Notes under the pieces: model-generated
The model's database searches: none
Told to the model about the DNA's origin: nothing
What the model saw: only the letters and a program-made list of their open reading frames with translations
Translations under genes and position numbers: made by a program
In this document: positions 55,735 to 63,906 of the stretch, in pieces
How positions within the stretch are numbered: the stretch's first letter is position 1
Layout of the letters: the number at the start of each line of letters is the position of its first letter
Assembly: GCA_964431805.1 (NCBI GenBank)
Contig: CAYSKV010000003.1
Coordinates: 1 to 64,000, forward strand
Direction: 5' to 3'
Source of the DNA: JACPHD01 sp964431805
GTDB taxonomy: Bacteria; Patescibacteriota; Patescibacteriia; Patescibacteriales; GWC2-42-12
Length of the DNA: 64,000 bases

Positions 55735-56025
55735 TTATTTTTTGTCTGTTTTTTTAGCAATTTTAGCTTTAGTTTTAGCAGTTCGTTTAGCCTTTTTACT
55801 TTTATGTACGGCTTTACTTTTAGTTTTAGCTTCAACTTTAGCATTAAATTTCTCAACTCGGCGAGCCGAATCAAGTAATTTCTGCTTACCAGTATAAAAC
55901 GGGTGGCAAGCTGAACAAATTTCCACTTTCAATTCCGGTAAAGTTGAACCGGTAGTGAAACTATTGCCGCAAGCGCAAGTCATCTTGGCTTTTGGATAAT
56001 ATTTTGGATGAATGTCTTTTTTCAT
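55735..56025 (-). CDS. rpmE: 50S ribosomal protein L31 with basic tail
   Basis: This is a 96-residue protein on the minus strand. The L31 core has MKKDIHPKYYPKAKMTCACG, with the zinc cysteines CAC and CSAC (VEICSACHPFYTGKQKLLDS). The length is increased by a very Lys/Ala-rich C-terminal tail of about 30 residues (AKTKSKAVHKSKKAKRTAKT), likely to contact rRNA. The order rpmE-prfA on one strand is frequent in bacteria, here broken before prmC. Confidence 0.94.
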   Translation of the reverse strand: MKKDIHPKYYPKAKMTCACGNSFTTGSTLPELKVEICSACHPFYTGKQKLLDSARRVEKFNAKVEAKTKSKAVHKSKKAKRTAKTKAKIAKKTDKK

Positions 56026-56129
56026 AAGGATTTTTATAAAATTAAAAACAATCTGTTGCAGATTGGATTATGATGTGAGATTAACATAGAAAATATATTT
56101 TGGCAAGTCTGCCCGCTAACAGATAAAGG

Positions 56130-56156
56130 TTGACAAAATATTAAGATTATTATAAT
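56130..56156 (+). promoter_or_regulatory. Promoter of rpsB-tsf
   Basis: TTGACA (56130-56135) and TATAAT (56151-56156) have a 15-base spacer; shorter than ideal but both boxes are perfect. Confidence 0.65.
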
Positions 56157-56197
56157 CTATTATCATAGCTTTTAAAGGCTATTTTAATTTATTAAAT

Positions 56198-56253
56198 CTC
56201 TCATACTCCTTAATTTTCCTTGTCTCGATTATACGAGATGATTAGGAGTAGAG
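56198..56253 (+). promoter_or_regulatory. Structured rpsB leader
   Basis: CTC then TACTCCTTAAT (56205-56215) pairs with ATTAGGAGTA (56241-56250), with a central TCTCG / CGAGA hairpin. The position and the long stem 20 bases before the start codon suggest an S2-type autoregulatory leader. The sequence is not an exact match to any leader I can recall. Confidence 0.5.
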
Positions 56254-56272
56254 GACTAAAGGAAAAAAAATT

Positions 56273-56974
56273 ATGAAAATTCCAACAGTGGAAGAGATGC
56301 TTAAGGCTGGAATGCACTTCGGGCATCGCACATCAAAATGGCACCCTAAAATGGAGCCTTTTATTTTTGGCTCAAGAAAAGGCGTGCACATTATTGACTT
56401 AAGAAAAACGCAAGCTATGTTAGGCGTTGCTTTAGAGTATTTAAAAAAGCAGGCAGCTGAAGGAAAAACCATTCTTTTGGTTGGCACAAAAATGCAAGTT
56501 AAAAACACTCTTAAGAAAACCGCTGAAGAAGCTGGCGTACCTTATGTTTCTTCAAAATGGTTGGGCGGATTTTTAACTAATTTCGCCATCATTAGAAACT
56601 TAATCAGAAAATTTAAAGATTTATCAGAAAAAAGAGCCGGCGGTAAATTGGATAAATATACAAAGAAAGAAAGACTTGATTTTGATCGCCAGATCGCAAA
56701 GTTAGAAACTAATGTTGGCGGCTTAGTAAGTTTAACTAAAACTCCTGACATTATTTTCATTTGGGATATTAAAAAAGAAAAAACCGCTTTTACCGAAGCT
56801 ATGAAGAAAAAAATTCCAGTGGTAGCTGTTTGCGACACTAATACTAATCCTGATGGCGTCAAATATATTATTCCTGCTAACGACGATGCGTCTAGAGGTA
56901 TAAAGTTAGTAATGAATTTAGTTAAAGAAGCGATTTTAGAAGGCAAGTCTGAGAGCCAAAATAAAGAAAAATAA
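56273..56974 (+). CDS. rpsB: 30S ribosomal protein S2
   Basis: This is a late-assembly protein of the small subunit, 233 residues. It starts MKIPTVEEMLKAGMHFGHRT, has GTKMQVKNTLKKTAEEAGVP, RWLGG-like SSKWLGGFLTNFAIIRNLIR, and DIIFIWDIKKEKTAFTEAMK, then VAVCDTNTNPDGVKYIIPAN. The length is standard. It is the first gene of the rpsB-tsf operon, with a structured leader. Confidence 0.98.
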   Translation: MKIPTVEEMLKAGMHFGHRTSKWHPKMEPFIFGSRKGVHIIDLRKTQAMLGVALEYLKKQAAEGKTILLVGTKMQVKNTLKKTAEEAGVPYVSSKWLGGFLTNFAIIRNLIRKFKDLSEKRAGGKLDKYTKKERLDFDRQIAKLETNVGGLVSLTKTPDIIFIWDIKKEKTAFTEAMKKKIPVVAVCDTNTNPDGVKYIIPANDDASRGIKLVMNLVKEAILEGKSESQNKEK

Positions 56975-56991
56975 ATAAATATTTAAAATTT

Positions 56992-57789
56992 ATGGAAAAT
57001 ATAAAAGTTTTACGTGATAAAACCGGCGCTGGCATGGTTGATTGCAAAAAGGCCTTAGAAGAAGCTGGCGGCGATATTGAAAAAGCTGTAGAAATTTTAA
57101 GAAAAAAAGGTATTGCTAAAGCGGCTAAGAGAAGCGATCGCGAAGCAGGCGAAGGCATAATTAAAGTTGCTTTAGATAGCGATACTAAGACTGGCTATGT
57201 CGTAGAGATTAATGCCGAAACTGATTTTGTAGTACGCAGCGAGAGATTCCAATCTTTTACCGAAAAAGTTGTGCAATTAATTATAGAAAAACAACCAAAA
57301 GATTTAGTTGAATTAATGGCATTAAGTTTTGATGGCGTTACGGTTAAAGAAAATTTAGATAGCTTAAGCGGTGTAATTGGCGAAAAATTAGATATAAAAA
57401 GATATGAGATGCTTAAGTCGGCCGGAACGGTAGCGGCTTATTCCCATATGGCTGGTAGAATTGGCGTACTAGTAGCTTTAGATAAAGAAGGCCAAAGCGA
57501 TATCGCTTATGATGTTGCGATGCAAATTGCCGCCGCTAACCCAAGATATCTTAATCCTGAAGATGTTGCGGCTGATGAGCTTAACAAAGAAAAAGAAATT
57601 TATCGCGAGCAACTTCTTAAAGAAGGTAAGCCGGAAAACATGATTGATAAAATTATGGAAGGCAAACTAGCTAAATTTTATGGAGAAATTTGTTTAGTTA
57701 AACAGGAATATATAAAAGATGATAGTAAAAAAATTGAAGATATTTTAGGCGATGTAAAAGTAGAGAAATTTATTAGATACAGCTTATAA
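56992..57789 (+). CDS. tsf: Elongation factor Ts
   Basis: EF-Ts is the nucleotide-exchange factor of EF-Tu. It has 265 residues. The start NIKVLRDKTGAGMVDCKKAL, then EAGGDIEKAVEILRKKGIAK is canonical. NAETDFVVRSERF is the core contact segment. The C-terminal helical hairpin includes VKQEYIKDDSKKIEDILG. It is 17 bases from rpsB. Confidence 0.97.
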   Translation: MENIKVLRDKTGAGMVDCKKALEEAGGDIEKAVEILRKKGIAKAAKRSDREAGEGIIKVALDSDTKTGYVVEINAETDFVVRSERFQSFTEKVVQLIIEKQPKDLVELMALSFDGVTVKENLDSLSGVIGEKLDIKRYEMLKSAGTVAAYSHMAGRIGVLVALDKEGQSDIAYDVAMQIAAANPRYLNPEDVAADELNKEKEIYREQLLKEGKPENMIDKIMEGKLAKFYGEICLVKQEYIKDDSKKIEDILGDVKVEKFIRYSL

Positions 57790-57797
57790 ATTTATAT

Positions 57798-58631
57798 ATG
57801 CGCGTAGTTCAAGTACAATTTACTTCTTGGGATAAAAAGTATAATTTTGACGCGGACGAAATTGACGTTAAGATAGGCGATCAAGTTATTGTAAAAACTG
57901 AACTAGGCGTTGAGCTCGGTAAAGTAGTCGGTTTTCAAGATTTATCAGATGTAAAAACCAAGCCCGAAGTTGAAGGCGAGAAATCTATTGTAGAGATAAA
58001 AAAGATTATTAGAAAAGCGGAGCTAGCTGATTTAAAAAAATTGCCTGATGAAAAACAGATAAAAAAAGATTTTGTTTTCTGCAAAAAAATTATAGACAAA
58101 TATCAATTACCAATGAAGTTGGTTGATGTGCATTATTCTTTTGATGACACTAGAATAACTTTTCCTTTTATCGCTGATTCAAGAATTGATTTTAGAGAAT
58201 TAGTAAAAGATTTAACTAAGCATTTTAACCGTAGCATTAGATTGCAGCAAATTGGTATTCGCGATGAAGCTAAATTTTGCGGTGATTTCGGACATTGCGG
58301 TCGCTCTTTATGTTGTTCTCGTTTTTTAGGCGATCTTAATTCCATAACTTCAGAAATGGCTGAGCTTCAGCAATGTGTGCATCGTGGTTCAGAAAGAATT
58401 TCTGGTATTTGCGGCCGTTTAATGTGTTGTTTATCCTACGAAGAAGATGGTTATAAAAAGCTAGCGGAAAATTTACCGTCGGTTGATAGCCAAGTTAAAG
58501 TTGAAGGCAGAAAAGGCCGAGTTTTAGCGCGCTATATTTTAAAGCAGACAGTAAAAGTTTTATTAGATGAAGGCAACGGTGAGGCCAGCGGCGTGGTAGA
58601 GGTGGAAGTAGATAAAGTAAAAAAAATATAA
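57798..58631 (+). CDS. PSP1-domain protein (RicT/YaaT family)
   Basis: This is a 277-residue protein with the PSP1 C-terminal domain: LVDVHYSFDDTRITFPFIAD, RQ-like FNRSIRLQQIGIRDEAKFCG, and the Cys-rich GDFGHCGRSLCCSRFLGDLN, followed by ISGICGRLMCCLSYEE. In Bacillus the homologue RicT (YaaT) forms a complex with RicA and RicF that binds an iron-sulphur cluster and acts with RNase Y. The cysteines for that cluster are present. No RicA/RicF genes are nearby. It is nine bases after tsf and likely part of that operon. Confidence 0.92.
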   Translation: MRVVQVQFTSWDKKYNFDADEIDVKIGDQVIVKTELGVELGKVVGFQDLSDVKTKPEVEGEKSIVEIKKIIRKAELADLKKLPDEKQIKKDFVFCKKIIDKYQLPMKLVDVHYSFDDTRITFPFIADSRIDFRELVKDLTKHFNRSIRLQQIGIRDEAKFCGDFGHCGRSLCCSRFLGDLNSITSEMAELQQCVHRGSERISGICGRLMCCLSYEEDGYKKLAENLPSVDSQVKVEGRKGRVLARYILKQTVKVLLDEGNGEASGVVEVEVDKVKKI

Positions 58632-58652
58632 AGTAAAAAATAATAAGACAAG

Positions 58653-58675
58653 AACAGCCGAAAGGCTGTTTTTTG
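58653..58675 (+). terminator. Intrinsic terminator after the PSP1 gene
   Basis: AACAGCC (58653-58659) and GGCTGTT (58664-58670), loop GAAA, followed by TTTTGTTATT. Confidence 0.9.
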
Positions 58676-58677
58676 TT

Positions 58678-58699
58678 ATTCCCGCGAAAGCGAGAATCC
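58678..58699. repeat. REP-like palindrome
   Basis: ATTCCCGCGAAAGCGAGAATCC, the common 'TTCCCGC-GAAA-GCGGGAA' type, slightly degenerate. It begins the 460-base gap between the PSP1 gene and the 59093 gene. Confidence 0.6.
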
Positions 58700-58789
58700 A
58701 GGTTTCGGCGGAATGAATGTGATTTTATCTTTTTGTTTATTAATTATTCAAACATTGTAGTATACCGTTTCTAAATCGAAGTGTTCGTG

Positions 58790-58920
58790 TCGCTCCGCTA
58801 GGGGTTACTTTCTTATAATTGAGAAAGTAACCAAAGAACTTTTGGGGTGCCTCAATGCGCTATAGCATTGATTAATCTTCGTTCTGTAAGCAATGGCGCT
58901 TATTCGTCACCCCAAACCCC
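58790..58920. repeat. Multi-hairpin intergenic element
   Basis: Three nested or adjacent dyads. GTTACTTTCTT (58804-58814) / AGAAAGTAAC (58822-58831). TTGGGGTG (58842-58849) / CACCCCAA (58908-58915). Within the latter, CAATGC / GCATTG (58853-58870). There is no ORF of note. The motif AAAGTAACCAAAGAACTTTTGG is reminiscent of repetitive elements found in many bacterial genomes. Nothing else was recognised in the surrounding gap. Confidence 0.55.
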
Positions 58921-59092
58921 ATATGATTTTTAAATATTTTTATTGTTAGCGGTAAAATGTTATTATATCAATTTTGGTAGTTATAAAAATATATGAAAAT
59001 TGGGTTAATAGTAATTGATTAATTTTTGCTATTTTTATGATTTTATGGTATTTTTTGTGTATAATTTCTAATTTAATTAAATAATTAATATT

Positions 59093-59440
59093 ATGAGTTT
59101 ATTTAATTTTTTAAAGAAGCAATCTCAACCAAAATCTCCGTTAGAAAAATTTAAGGAAATAAAAACATATGTAAGAGAAAAGACGAAATCTCTCATGAAT
59201 AATGATTTTGAAGGTATGAAGCCTGAAGAAGTGTCCAATAAGATATTGTATCAAACAATTGATCAAGAGCAGAAAAAAAAGTTGAGTTATGAGGAATATG
59301 TAAAATTAGATAAAGCTAACGAAATAAAACATGTCCTAGATGCACTTAGAGAGGAAGCGGCAAACGGGCGTATAAGCGAGGTCGAAATTCAAGAAATTTT
59401 TGATTCAAAAGAATTTAAAGATTATACTGCCGTAAAATAA
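59093..59440 (+). CDS. Small charged helical protein of unknown function
   Basis: The protein has 115 residues and no recognised family. It starts MSLFNFLKKQSQPKSPLEKF and is dominated by charged helices (KIKTY-like YVREKTKSLMNNDFEGM, then QKKKLSYEEYVKLDKANEIK and HVLDALREEAANGRISEVEI). No signal or membrane helix. Upstream sequence is AT-rich with a -10-like TATAAT at about 59061-59066. It stands alone between the repeat-rich gap and the candidate structured RNA. Confidence 0.6.
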   Translation: MSLFNFLKKQSQPKSPLEKFKEIKTYVREKTKSLMNNDFEGMKPEEVSNKILYQTIDQEQKKKLSYEEYVKLDKANEIKHVLDALREEAANGRISEVEIQEIFDSKEFKDYTAVK

Positions 59441-59455
59441 ATATGAAAAAGGTGA

Positions 59456-59483
59456 TTGACTTAATAATTATTGAGTGTAAAAT
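59456..59483 (+). promoter_or_regulatory. Promoter of the candidate structured RNA
   Basis: TTGACT (59456-59461) and TAAAAT (59478-59483) have a 16-base spacer. It begins 15 bases after the stop of the 59093 gene. Start expected near 59490. Confidence 0.6.
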
Positions 59484-59489
59484 ATTATT

Positions 59490-59691
59490 ACCCTTTAAAG
59501 GGTTTTAAATAACTAATTCATAATTATTATGAAAAAGTTTAAAAAAATCCCGTTGGGTAAGTTTTGATGAGTAATTATCAAACTTGCCCTTTGGTTGGTT
59601 GGCGTAATAGTCAGCGATTTTATTTGAGATCATATCAATTGGTAAAATCACCAACGGGCTAGAATTAAGCGGTATTAAAACCGCTTTTTTC
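59490..59691 (+). ncRNA. Candidate structured RNA, unknown class
   Basis: This is a promoter-to-terminator unit without a sizeable ORF. P1 is CCCGTTGG (59549-59556) / CCAACGGG (59651-59658). P2 is GGTAAGTTTTGAT (59556-59568) / ATCAAACTTGCC (59577-59588). P3 is GATTTTA (59616-59622) / TAAAATC (59643-59649). The whole looks like a three- or four-way junction. An intrinsic terminator AGCGGT / ACCGCT with T6 (59668-59690) closes it. A 12-codon mini-ORF (59529-59567) overlaps P1 and P2. It could be a stand-alone sRNA or a riboswitch/attenuator for gap, whose own promoter appears to be downstream (59818). Confidence 0.55.
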
Positions 59692-59794
59692 TATTATTTA
59701 TAAAATTATATTATTTGTTAAGATAAACTTTAATTAAATATAAATCGCCTGAATGTTATCGTTTTTGGTATTCACTAAAGTTTTTGTTAGGGAT

Positions 59795-59823
59795 TTTTAG
59801 TAATGGCGATTTTATGCTATAAT
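59795..59823 (+). promoter_or_regulatory. Promoter of gap
   Basis: An extended -10 (TGCTATAAT, TATAAT at 59818-59823) lies 28 bases before the gap start codon. The -35 is weak (TTTTAG at 59795-59800, 17-base spacer). Just upstream the dyad ATCGCC / GGCGAT spans about 59745-59810. Confidence 0.55.
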
Positions 59824-59850
59824 AATTTTATAATTTTTAAATAGAAAAAT

Positions 59851-60855
59851 ATGAACGTAGCCATAAATGGGTTCGGTCGTATTGGCCGGGCAGTTTTTAA
59901 ATCTTTACTTAATAAAAAGGGGATTAATGTCGTTGCTATTAATGATTTAACCGACACTAAAACATTAGCGCAATTGCTTCAATATGATAGTTGTTATCGA
60001 GTCTATGGGAAAAAAGTTACGGCTCAAGCCGATAATTTAGTGGTGGCTGGTAAAAAATACAAAGTGTTAGCAGAAAAAGAGCCGGCTAAATTACCTTGGG
60101 GTAAAATGAAAGTAGATATCGTTTTAGAGTGCACCGGTAGATTTTTAGACATGGCAGGAGCCGGAGAACATATTAAAGCCGGAGCTAAAAAAGTTATAAT
60201 TTCCGCGCCAGCCAAAGACGAAACTATAAAAAATATTGTGTTATCGGTTAATGAAAAAGATTTAAATAAAAATGATAAAATTATTTCCATGGCGTCTTGT
60301 ACGACTAATTGCTTAGCGCCGGTAACTAAAATAATTTCTGATAACTTTGGCATTAAAAAAGCCGTTATGTCTACCATCCATTCTTATACGGCTGATCAGA
60401 ATTTAGTTGACGGTCCGCATAAGGATTTACGTCGAGCGCGAGCAGCGGCTTTAAATATTGTGCCAACGACGACCGGCGCGGCTAAAGCAGCGGCTAAAAC
60501 TATTCCGGCTTTAGTTGGAAAATTCGACGGTTTGTCGTTACGCGTACCGACTCCAGTCGTGTCCTTGTGCGATGCGGTTTATATTACGGAAAAGTTTGTA
60601 ACAGCGGAAGCTGTAAATAAAATTATTAAACAGGCCGCCGCTAAAAATTATAAAGGTTATGTGGCGGTAACGGAAGAACCTTTAGTGTCATCGGATTTTA
60701 TTGGTAATTCGTCTAGCGCGATTGTGGATTTGCCTTTGACTAAAGTTATCGGCGGCGATATGCTAAAAATTATTTCTTGGTATGACAATGAATGGGGCTA
60801 TTCATGCCGCTTGGCGGATTTATGCGAATATATTAATAAGAAGAAATTATTGTAA
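59851..60855 (+). CDS. gap: Glyceraldehyde-3-phosphate dehydrogenase
   Basis: This glycolytic enzyme makes 1,3-bisphosphoglycerate and NADH. It has 334 residues. NAD-binding start NVAINGFGRIGRAVFKSL, the catalytic Cys in SMASCTTNCLAPVTK (about residue 150), the conserved His in IHSYTADQNLVDGPHKDLRR, and the C-terminal WYDNEWGYSCRLADL are all present. NAD specificity (Asp in AINDLTD) is suggested. It is nine bases upstream of the hydrogenase gene pair, so NADH made here could feed H2 formation. Confidence 0.97.
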   Translation: MNVAINGFGRIGRAVFKSLLNKKGINVVAINDLTDTKTLAQLLQYDSCYRVYGKKVTAQADNLVVAGKKYKVLAEKEPAKLPWGKMKVDIVLECTGRFLDMAGAGEHIKAGAKKVIISAPAKDETIKNIVLSVNEKDLNKNDKIISMASCTTNCLAPVTKIISDNFGIKKAVMSTIHSYTADQNLVDGPHKDLRRARAAALNIVPTTTGAAKAAAKTIPALVGKFDGLSLRVPTPVVSLCDAVYITEKFVTAEAVNKIIKQAAAKNYKGYVAVTEEPLVSSDFIGNSSSAIVDLPLTKVIGGDMLKIISWYDNEWGYSCRLADLCEYINKKKLL

Positions 60856-60864
60856 TTGTTACTT

Positions 60865-61872
60865 ATGGACATCTTATCTAAAATAAAACAAGCTAATTTA
60901 GTTGGGCGTGGTGGTGCCGGTTTTCCTGTTGAAAAAAAATGGGCTGCGGTTAAAGATGCTATTGGCGAAAAAAAATATATAGTTTGCAATGCTTCCGAAG
61001 GCGAACCAGGCGTTTTAAAAGACGGCTATCTTTTAGAGCATCGCGCTGATAAAGTTATAGACGGCATGAAAATAGCTATTGATTTTTTGCAAGCTGAAAA
61101 AGCTTATTTATTTTTAAATCATGCTTATTATAAGAAATTAAATAAAAAATTAGCCATTTTAACTAAAGATTCTAAAATTGAAATATTCGCTAAACCGATT
61201 AACGCCGGCTACATCGGCGGGGAAGAAAGCGCGATTTTAAATGCAATTGAAGGAAAAAGGATTGAACCGAGATTAAAGCCGCCATTTCCCACGACCTTTG
61301 GCTTATGGGGCTATCCAACTTTAATTAATAATGTTGAAACTTTTTACAATGTAAGTTTGGTGGCGGTCGATCAATATACAAAAAAAAGATTTTATACCAT
61401 AACCGGCGATTGTCCTAACGAGGGAGTTTATGAGTTACCTGATGATTTAACAATTGAAAAAGTGCTTGAGCAAACTAAAAATTATCCTAATTTTTCTTTT
61501 TTTGTTCAGGTCGGTGGCGGAGCCTCGGGCGAAGTTTTAAATAGCTCTCATTTAAAAAAACAAGTTAGCGGAGCCGGTTCAATCGCAATTTATAGTTTAA
61601 CTAAAAATAATTTTAAAAAAGTTATAAAAAATTGGCTTGATTTTTTTGCGAGCGAATCATGCGGCCAATGCACGACTTGTCGTGAAGGCGTTTTTAGACT
61701 TAAGGAAATATTTAGCCAAGAAGAAATTGATTGGGCATTATTTAATGATTTGCTTAGCAATTTGCGGGATACTTCGTTTTGTGCTTTAGGCGGTGCAGTA
61801 CCTTTGCCGATAAATAGTTTTATAAAGAATGTTTACCCAAACTTGAAAATAAAATATGAACAAAAAAATTAA
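60865..61872 (+). CDS. hydB: NuoF-like NADH-oxidising subunit (HydB-type)
   Basis: This is a 335-residue flavoprotein subunit related to NuoF and HydB. The start is ATG 60865; a TTG at 60856 is less likely. The FMN/NADH site is seen in GRGGAGFPVEKKW (14-26), CNASEGEPGVLKDGYLLEHR, YIGGEESAILNAIEG and PPFPTTFGLWGYPTLINNVE. A single [4Fe-4S] site has SCGQCTTCREG (about 264-274) and a Cys in TSFCALGG. The usual N-terminal thioredoxin-like and C-terminal ferredoxin domains of HydB are absent. It overlaps hydA by 17 bases, suggesting tight coupling. Confidence 0.88.
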   Translation: MDILSKIKQANLVGRGGAGFPVEKKWAAVKDAIGEKKYIVCNASEGEPGVLKDGYLLEHRADKVIDGMKIAIDFLQAEKAYLFLNHAYYKKLNKKLAILTKDSKIEIFAKPINAGYIGGEESAILNAIEGKRIEPRLKPPFPTTFGLWGYPTLINNVETFYNVSLVAVDQYTKKRFYTITGDCPNEGVYELPDDLTIEKVLEQTKNYPNFSFFVQVGGGASGEVLNSSHLKKQVSGAGSIAIYSLTKNNFKKVIKNWLDFFASESCGQCTTCREGVFRLKEIFSQEEIDWALFNDLLSNLRDTSFCALGGAVPLPINSFIKNVYPNLKIKYEQKN

Positions 61873-63628
61873 AATAAAATTAAACGGCAAAGAAATTATT
61901 TGTTCCGAAGGAATTACTATTATGCAGGCAGCGGCGGAAAATGGTATTGATATACCAAGTTTATGCCAGCATGATGATTTTCCGGCTAAAGCTAATTGCC
62001 GTGTTTGTGTGGTAGAAATTGTTGGTCGCAAGGGCTTACATACTTCTTGCTCAACTAAAGTTGAAGATGGCATGGAGATTATTACAGATAGCGAGCAGGT
62101 AAAACGATCAAGAAATTTAAACATTGAATTAATATTTGCCGAACATATTGAAAAGTGCCCGGATTGCACTCAGCGTTTTAACTGCAGATTATTAGAGTTA
62201 GCTGATAAATATAAAATAGAAATTACTCGTTTTAAAGATAGGAAGGGCGCGAGAAAAACTTATAAATTTGCCAATGCCGTAGAAATAGATGGAACACAAT
62301 GTATTGATTGCCGCAATTGTTTAGATGCCTGCAACAAAATGCAAAAAATAAATTATTTAACTTTAAAAGGTAAGGGCATAAATCAGGAAATTGTGCCGGT
62401 TACTGAAAAAAATAGTTTTTCTTTTCACAAAAAATCCGATAAGGTAGATTGCATTTATTGCGGACAGTGCACAGTGCATTGCCCGGTGAACGCGGCGCAG
62501 GAGCAAGCTCAGTGGCAATTAGTTGAAAGAGCGTTAAAGAATAAATCTAAAACCATAGTAGCGCAGTTCGCGCCTTCAGTTAGAGTAAGTATTGGCGAAG
62601 AATTCGGCGCGCCTCATGGTAAAATAATGTCCGGACAAATCGTCGCGGCGTTAAAAAAATTAGGCTTTAATTATGTTTTTGATGTAAATTTTAGTTCGGA
62701 TATTACTACTATAGTTGAAGCTGAAGAACTTTTAGAAAGAGTTAAGCATGGCGGTGCTATGCCCATGTTTACTTCCTGCTGTCCGGCCTGGATTAAATAT
62801 ATTGAATTTTATCGACCGGATTTAATACCTAATATTACGACTTCAAGAAGTCCGCAAATTCATAGCGCCGGAATTATAAAAACTTATTGGGCGGAAAAGA
62901 TGGAAAAAAATCCTAAAGATATTGTCGTTGTATCGGTTATGCCGTGTACGGCTAAGAAATTTGAAGCTGATCGTCCCGAGTTGAAAGTTAAAGGAGTTTT
63001 GCCTATAGATTATGTAATTACAACGCGCGAATTGGCCTGGCTAATTAAGAAAAATAAAATAAATTTTTTAAATTTAAATTCAGAATCGGCCGATAGTCCT
63101 TTAGGTGAAGCTAGCGGAGCAGCCGCGATTTATGGCGCTTCGGGCGGAGTTATGGAATCGGCCTTAAGAACCGCTCAATATTTAATGTTAACGGCGCAAG
63201 ATACGGTTTGCCGTGATTTAAATAAAGAAAATAAAACTACAGATTGTAATTTAAATATTGAATTTGAAAATGTACGCGGACTTAGGGGGGTAAAAAAAGC
63301 GGATATTAAAATAGGCGATCAGAAAGTCAGAGTAGGCGTAGTCAACGGCATTGGTAATATCGGTCCGGTATTGGATAATTTACATGATTATGATTATATT
63401 GAAGTAATGGCTTGCCCCGGCGGTTGCATCGGCGGCGGCGGTCAGCCCATACCTACTACCCCGGCGATTAGGCAGAAAAGGCTAGAGGCTTTATATAAAA
63501 TTGATAAAAATGATAAAATTAGGCAAGCGCATGATAATAAAACAGCAATTGAAGTTTTGGCCTGGCTTAAAGAAAAAGGTAAATTAGAACATGGAGTTTT
63601 ACATACTAACTACAAAAAGAAAAAATAA
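61856..63628 (+). CDS. hydA: [FeFe] hydrogenase catalytic subunit
   Basis: This 590-residue protein carries a complete M3-type cofactor set. An N-terminal [2Fe-2S] domain (SLCQHDDFPAKANCRVCVVE) is followed by the His/Cys [4Fe-4S] site (HIEKCPDCTQRFNC). Two [4Fe-4S] clusters follow (CIDCRNCLDAC and CIYCGQCTVHCP). The H-cluster motifs are L1 FTSCCPAW (about 305-312), L2 MPCTAKKFE (362-370) and L3 EVMACPGGCIGGGGQP (516-531). The proton-relay Cys in TSCC is retained. With hydB it would oxidise NADH and produce H2. Maturases (HydEFG) are not in the window. Confidence 0.96.
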   Translation: MNKKIKIKLNGKEIICSEGITIMQAAAENGIDIPSLCQHDDFPAKANCRVCVVEIVGRKGLHTSCSTKVEDGMEIITDSEQVKRSRNLNIELIFAEHIEKCPDCTQRFNCRLLELADKYKIEITRFKDRKGARKTYKFANAVEIDGTQCIDCRNCLDACNKMQKINYLTLKGKGINQEIVPVTEKNSFSFHKKSDKVDCIYCGQCTVHCPVNAAQEQAQWQLVERALKNKSKTIVAQFAPSVRVSIGEEFGAPHGKIMSGQIVAALKKLGFNYVFDVNFSSDITTIVEAEELLERVKHGGAMPMFTSCCPAWIKYIEFYRPDLIPNITTSRSPQIHSAGIIKTYWAEKMEKNPKDIVVVSVMPCTAKKFEADRPELKVKGVLPIDYVITTRELAWLIKKNKINFLNLNSESADSPLGEASGAAAIYGASGGVMESALRTAQYLMLTAQDTVCRDLNKENKTTDCNLNIEFENVRGLRGVKKADIKIGDQKVRVGVVNGIGNIGPVLDNLHDYDYIEVMACPGGCIGGGGQPIPTTPAIRQKRLEALYKIDKNDKIRQAHDNKTAIEVLAWLKEKGKLEHGVLHTNYKKKK

Positions 63629-63640
63629 TTTAAAAACTAT

Positions 63641-63901
63641 ATGAATAAAACAATTTTAGCCACAATAAGTGTTCTAATTAAAGATCGACACAATCAATCG
63701 GCTACCGTCAACGATCTTTTAACTAAAAATGGTAATTTAATCAGAACTAGATTGGGCGTAAACATTGAACCTAGATGCACGGCCGGTTGCATGGCTATTA
63801 TGAGTTTAATAGTCGAGGGAACGGAAGTTGAAATCAACGGTTTAGTTGAAAAATTAAACAACTTGCCAGAAGTAAAAGCTTTTAAAACATTTTTAATTTA
63901 A
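63641..63901 (+). CDS. TM1266-like putative iron-only hydrogenase system regulator
   Basis: This 86-residue protein has the ACT-like pattern of the TM1266 family found beside [FeFe] hydrogenase genes: an IxVLIKDRxN start, NDLLTKNGNLIRTRLGVNIE, then CTAGCMAIMSLIVEGTEVEI and LVEKLNNLPEVKAFKTFLI. Its role is a guess from gene neighbourhood in other genomes (regulator of hydrogenase expression or assembly). It follows hydA by 12 bases. The assignment rests on pattern and position. Confidence 0.72.
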   Translation: MNKTILATISVLIKDRHNQSATVNDLLTKNGNLIRTRLGVNIEPRCTAGCMAIMSLIVEGTEVEINGLVEKLNNLPEVKAFKTFLI

Positions 63902-63906
63902 AATTT

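Noticed and set aside
59529..59567. 12-residue mini-ORF (Lys-rich) as a fourth amino-acid leader peptide
   Set aside because: It contains scattered Lys rather than a run, and there is no direct antiterminator complement to the terminator at 59668; kept only as a note to the structured RNA.
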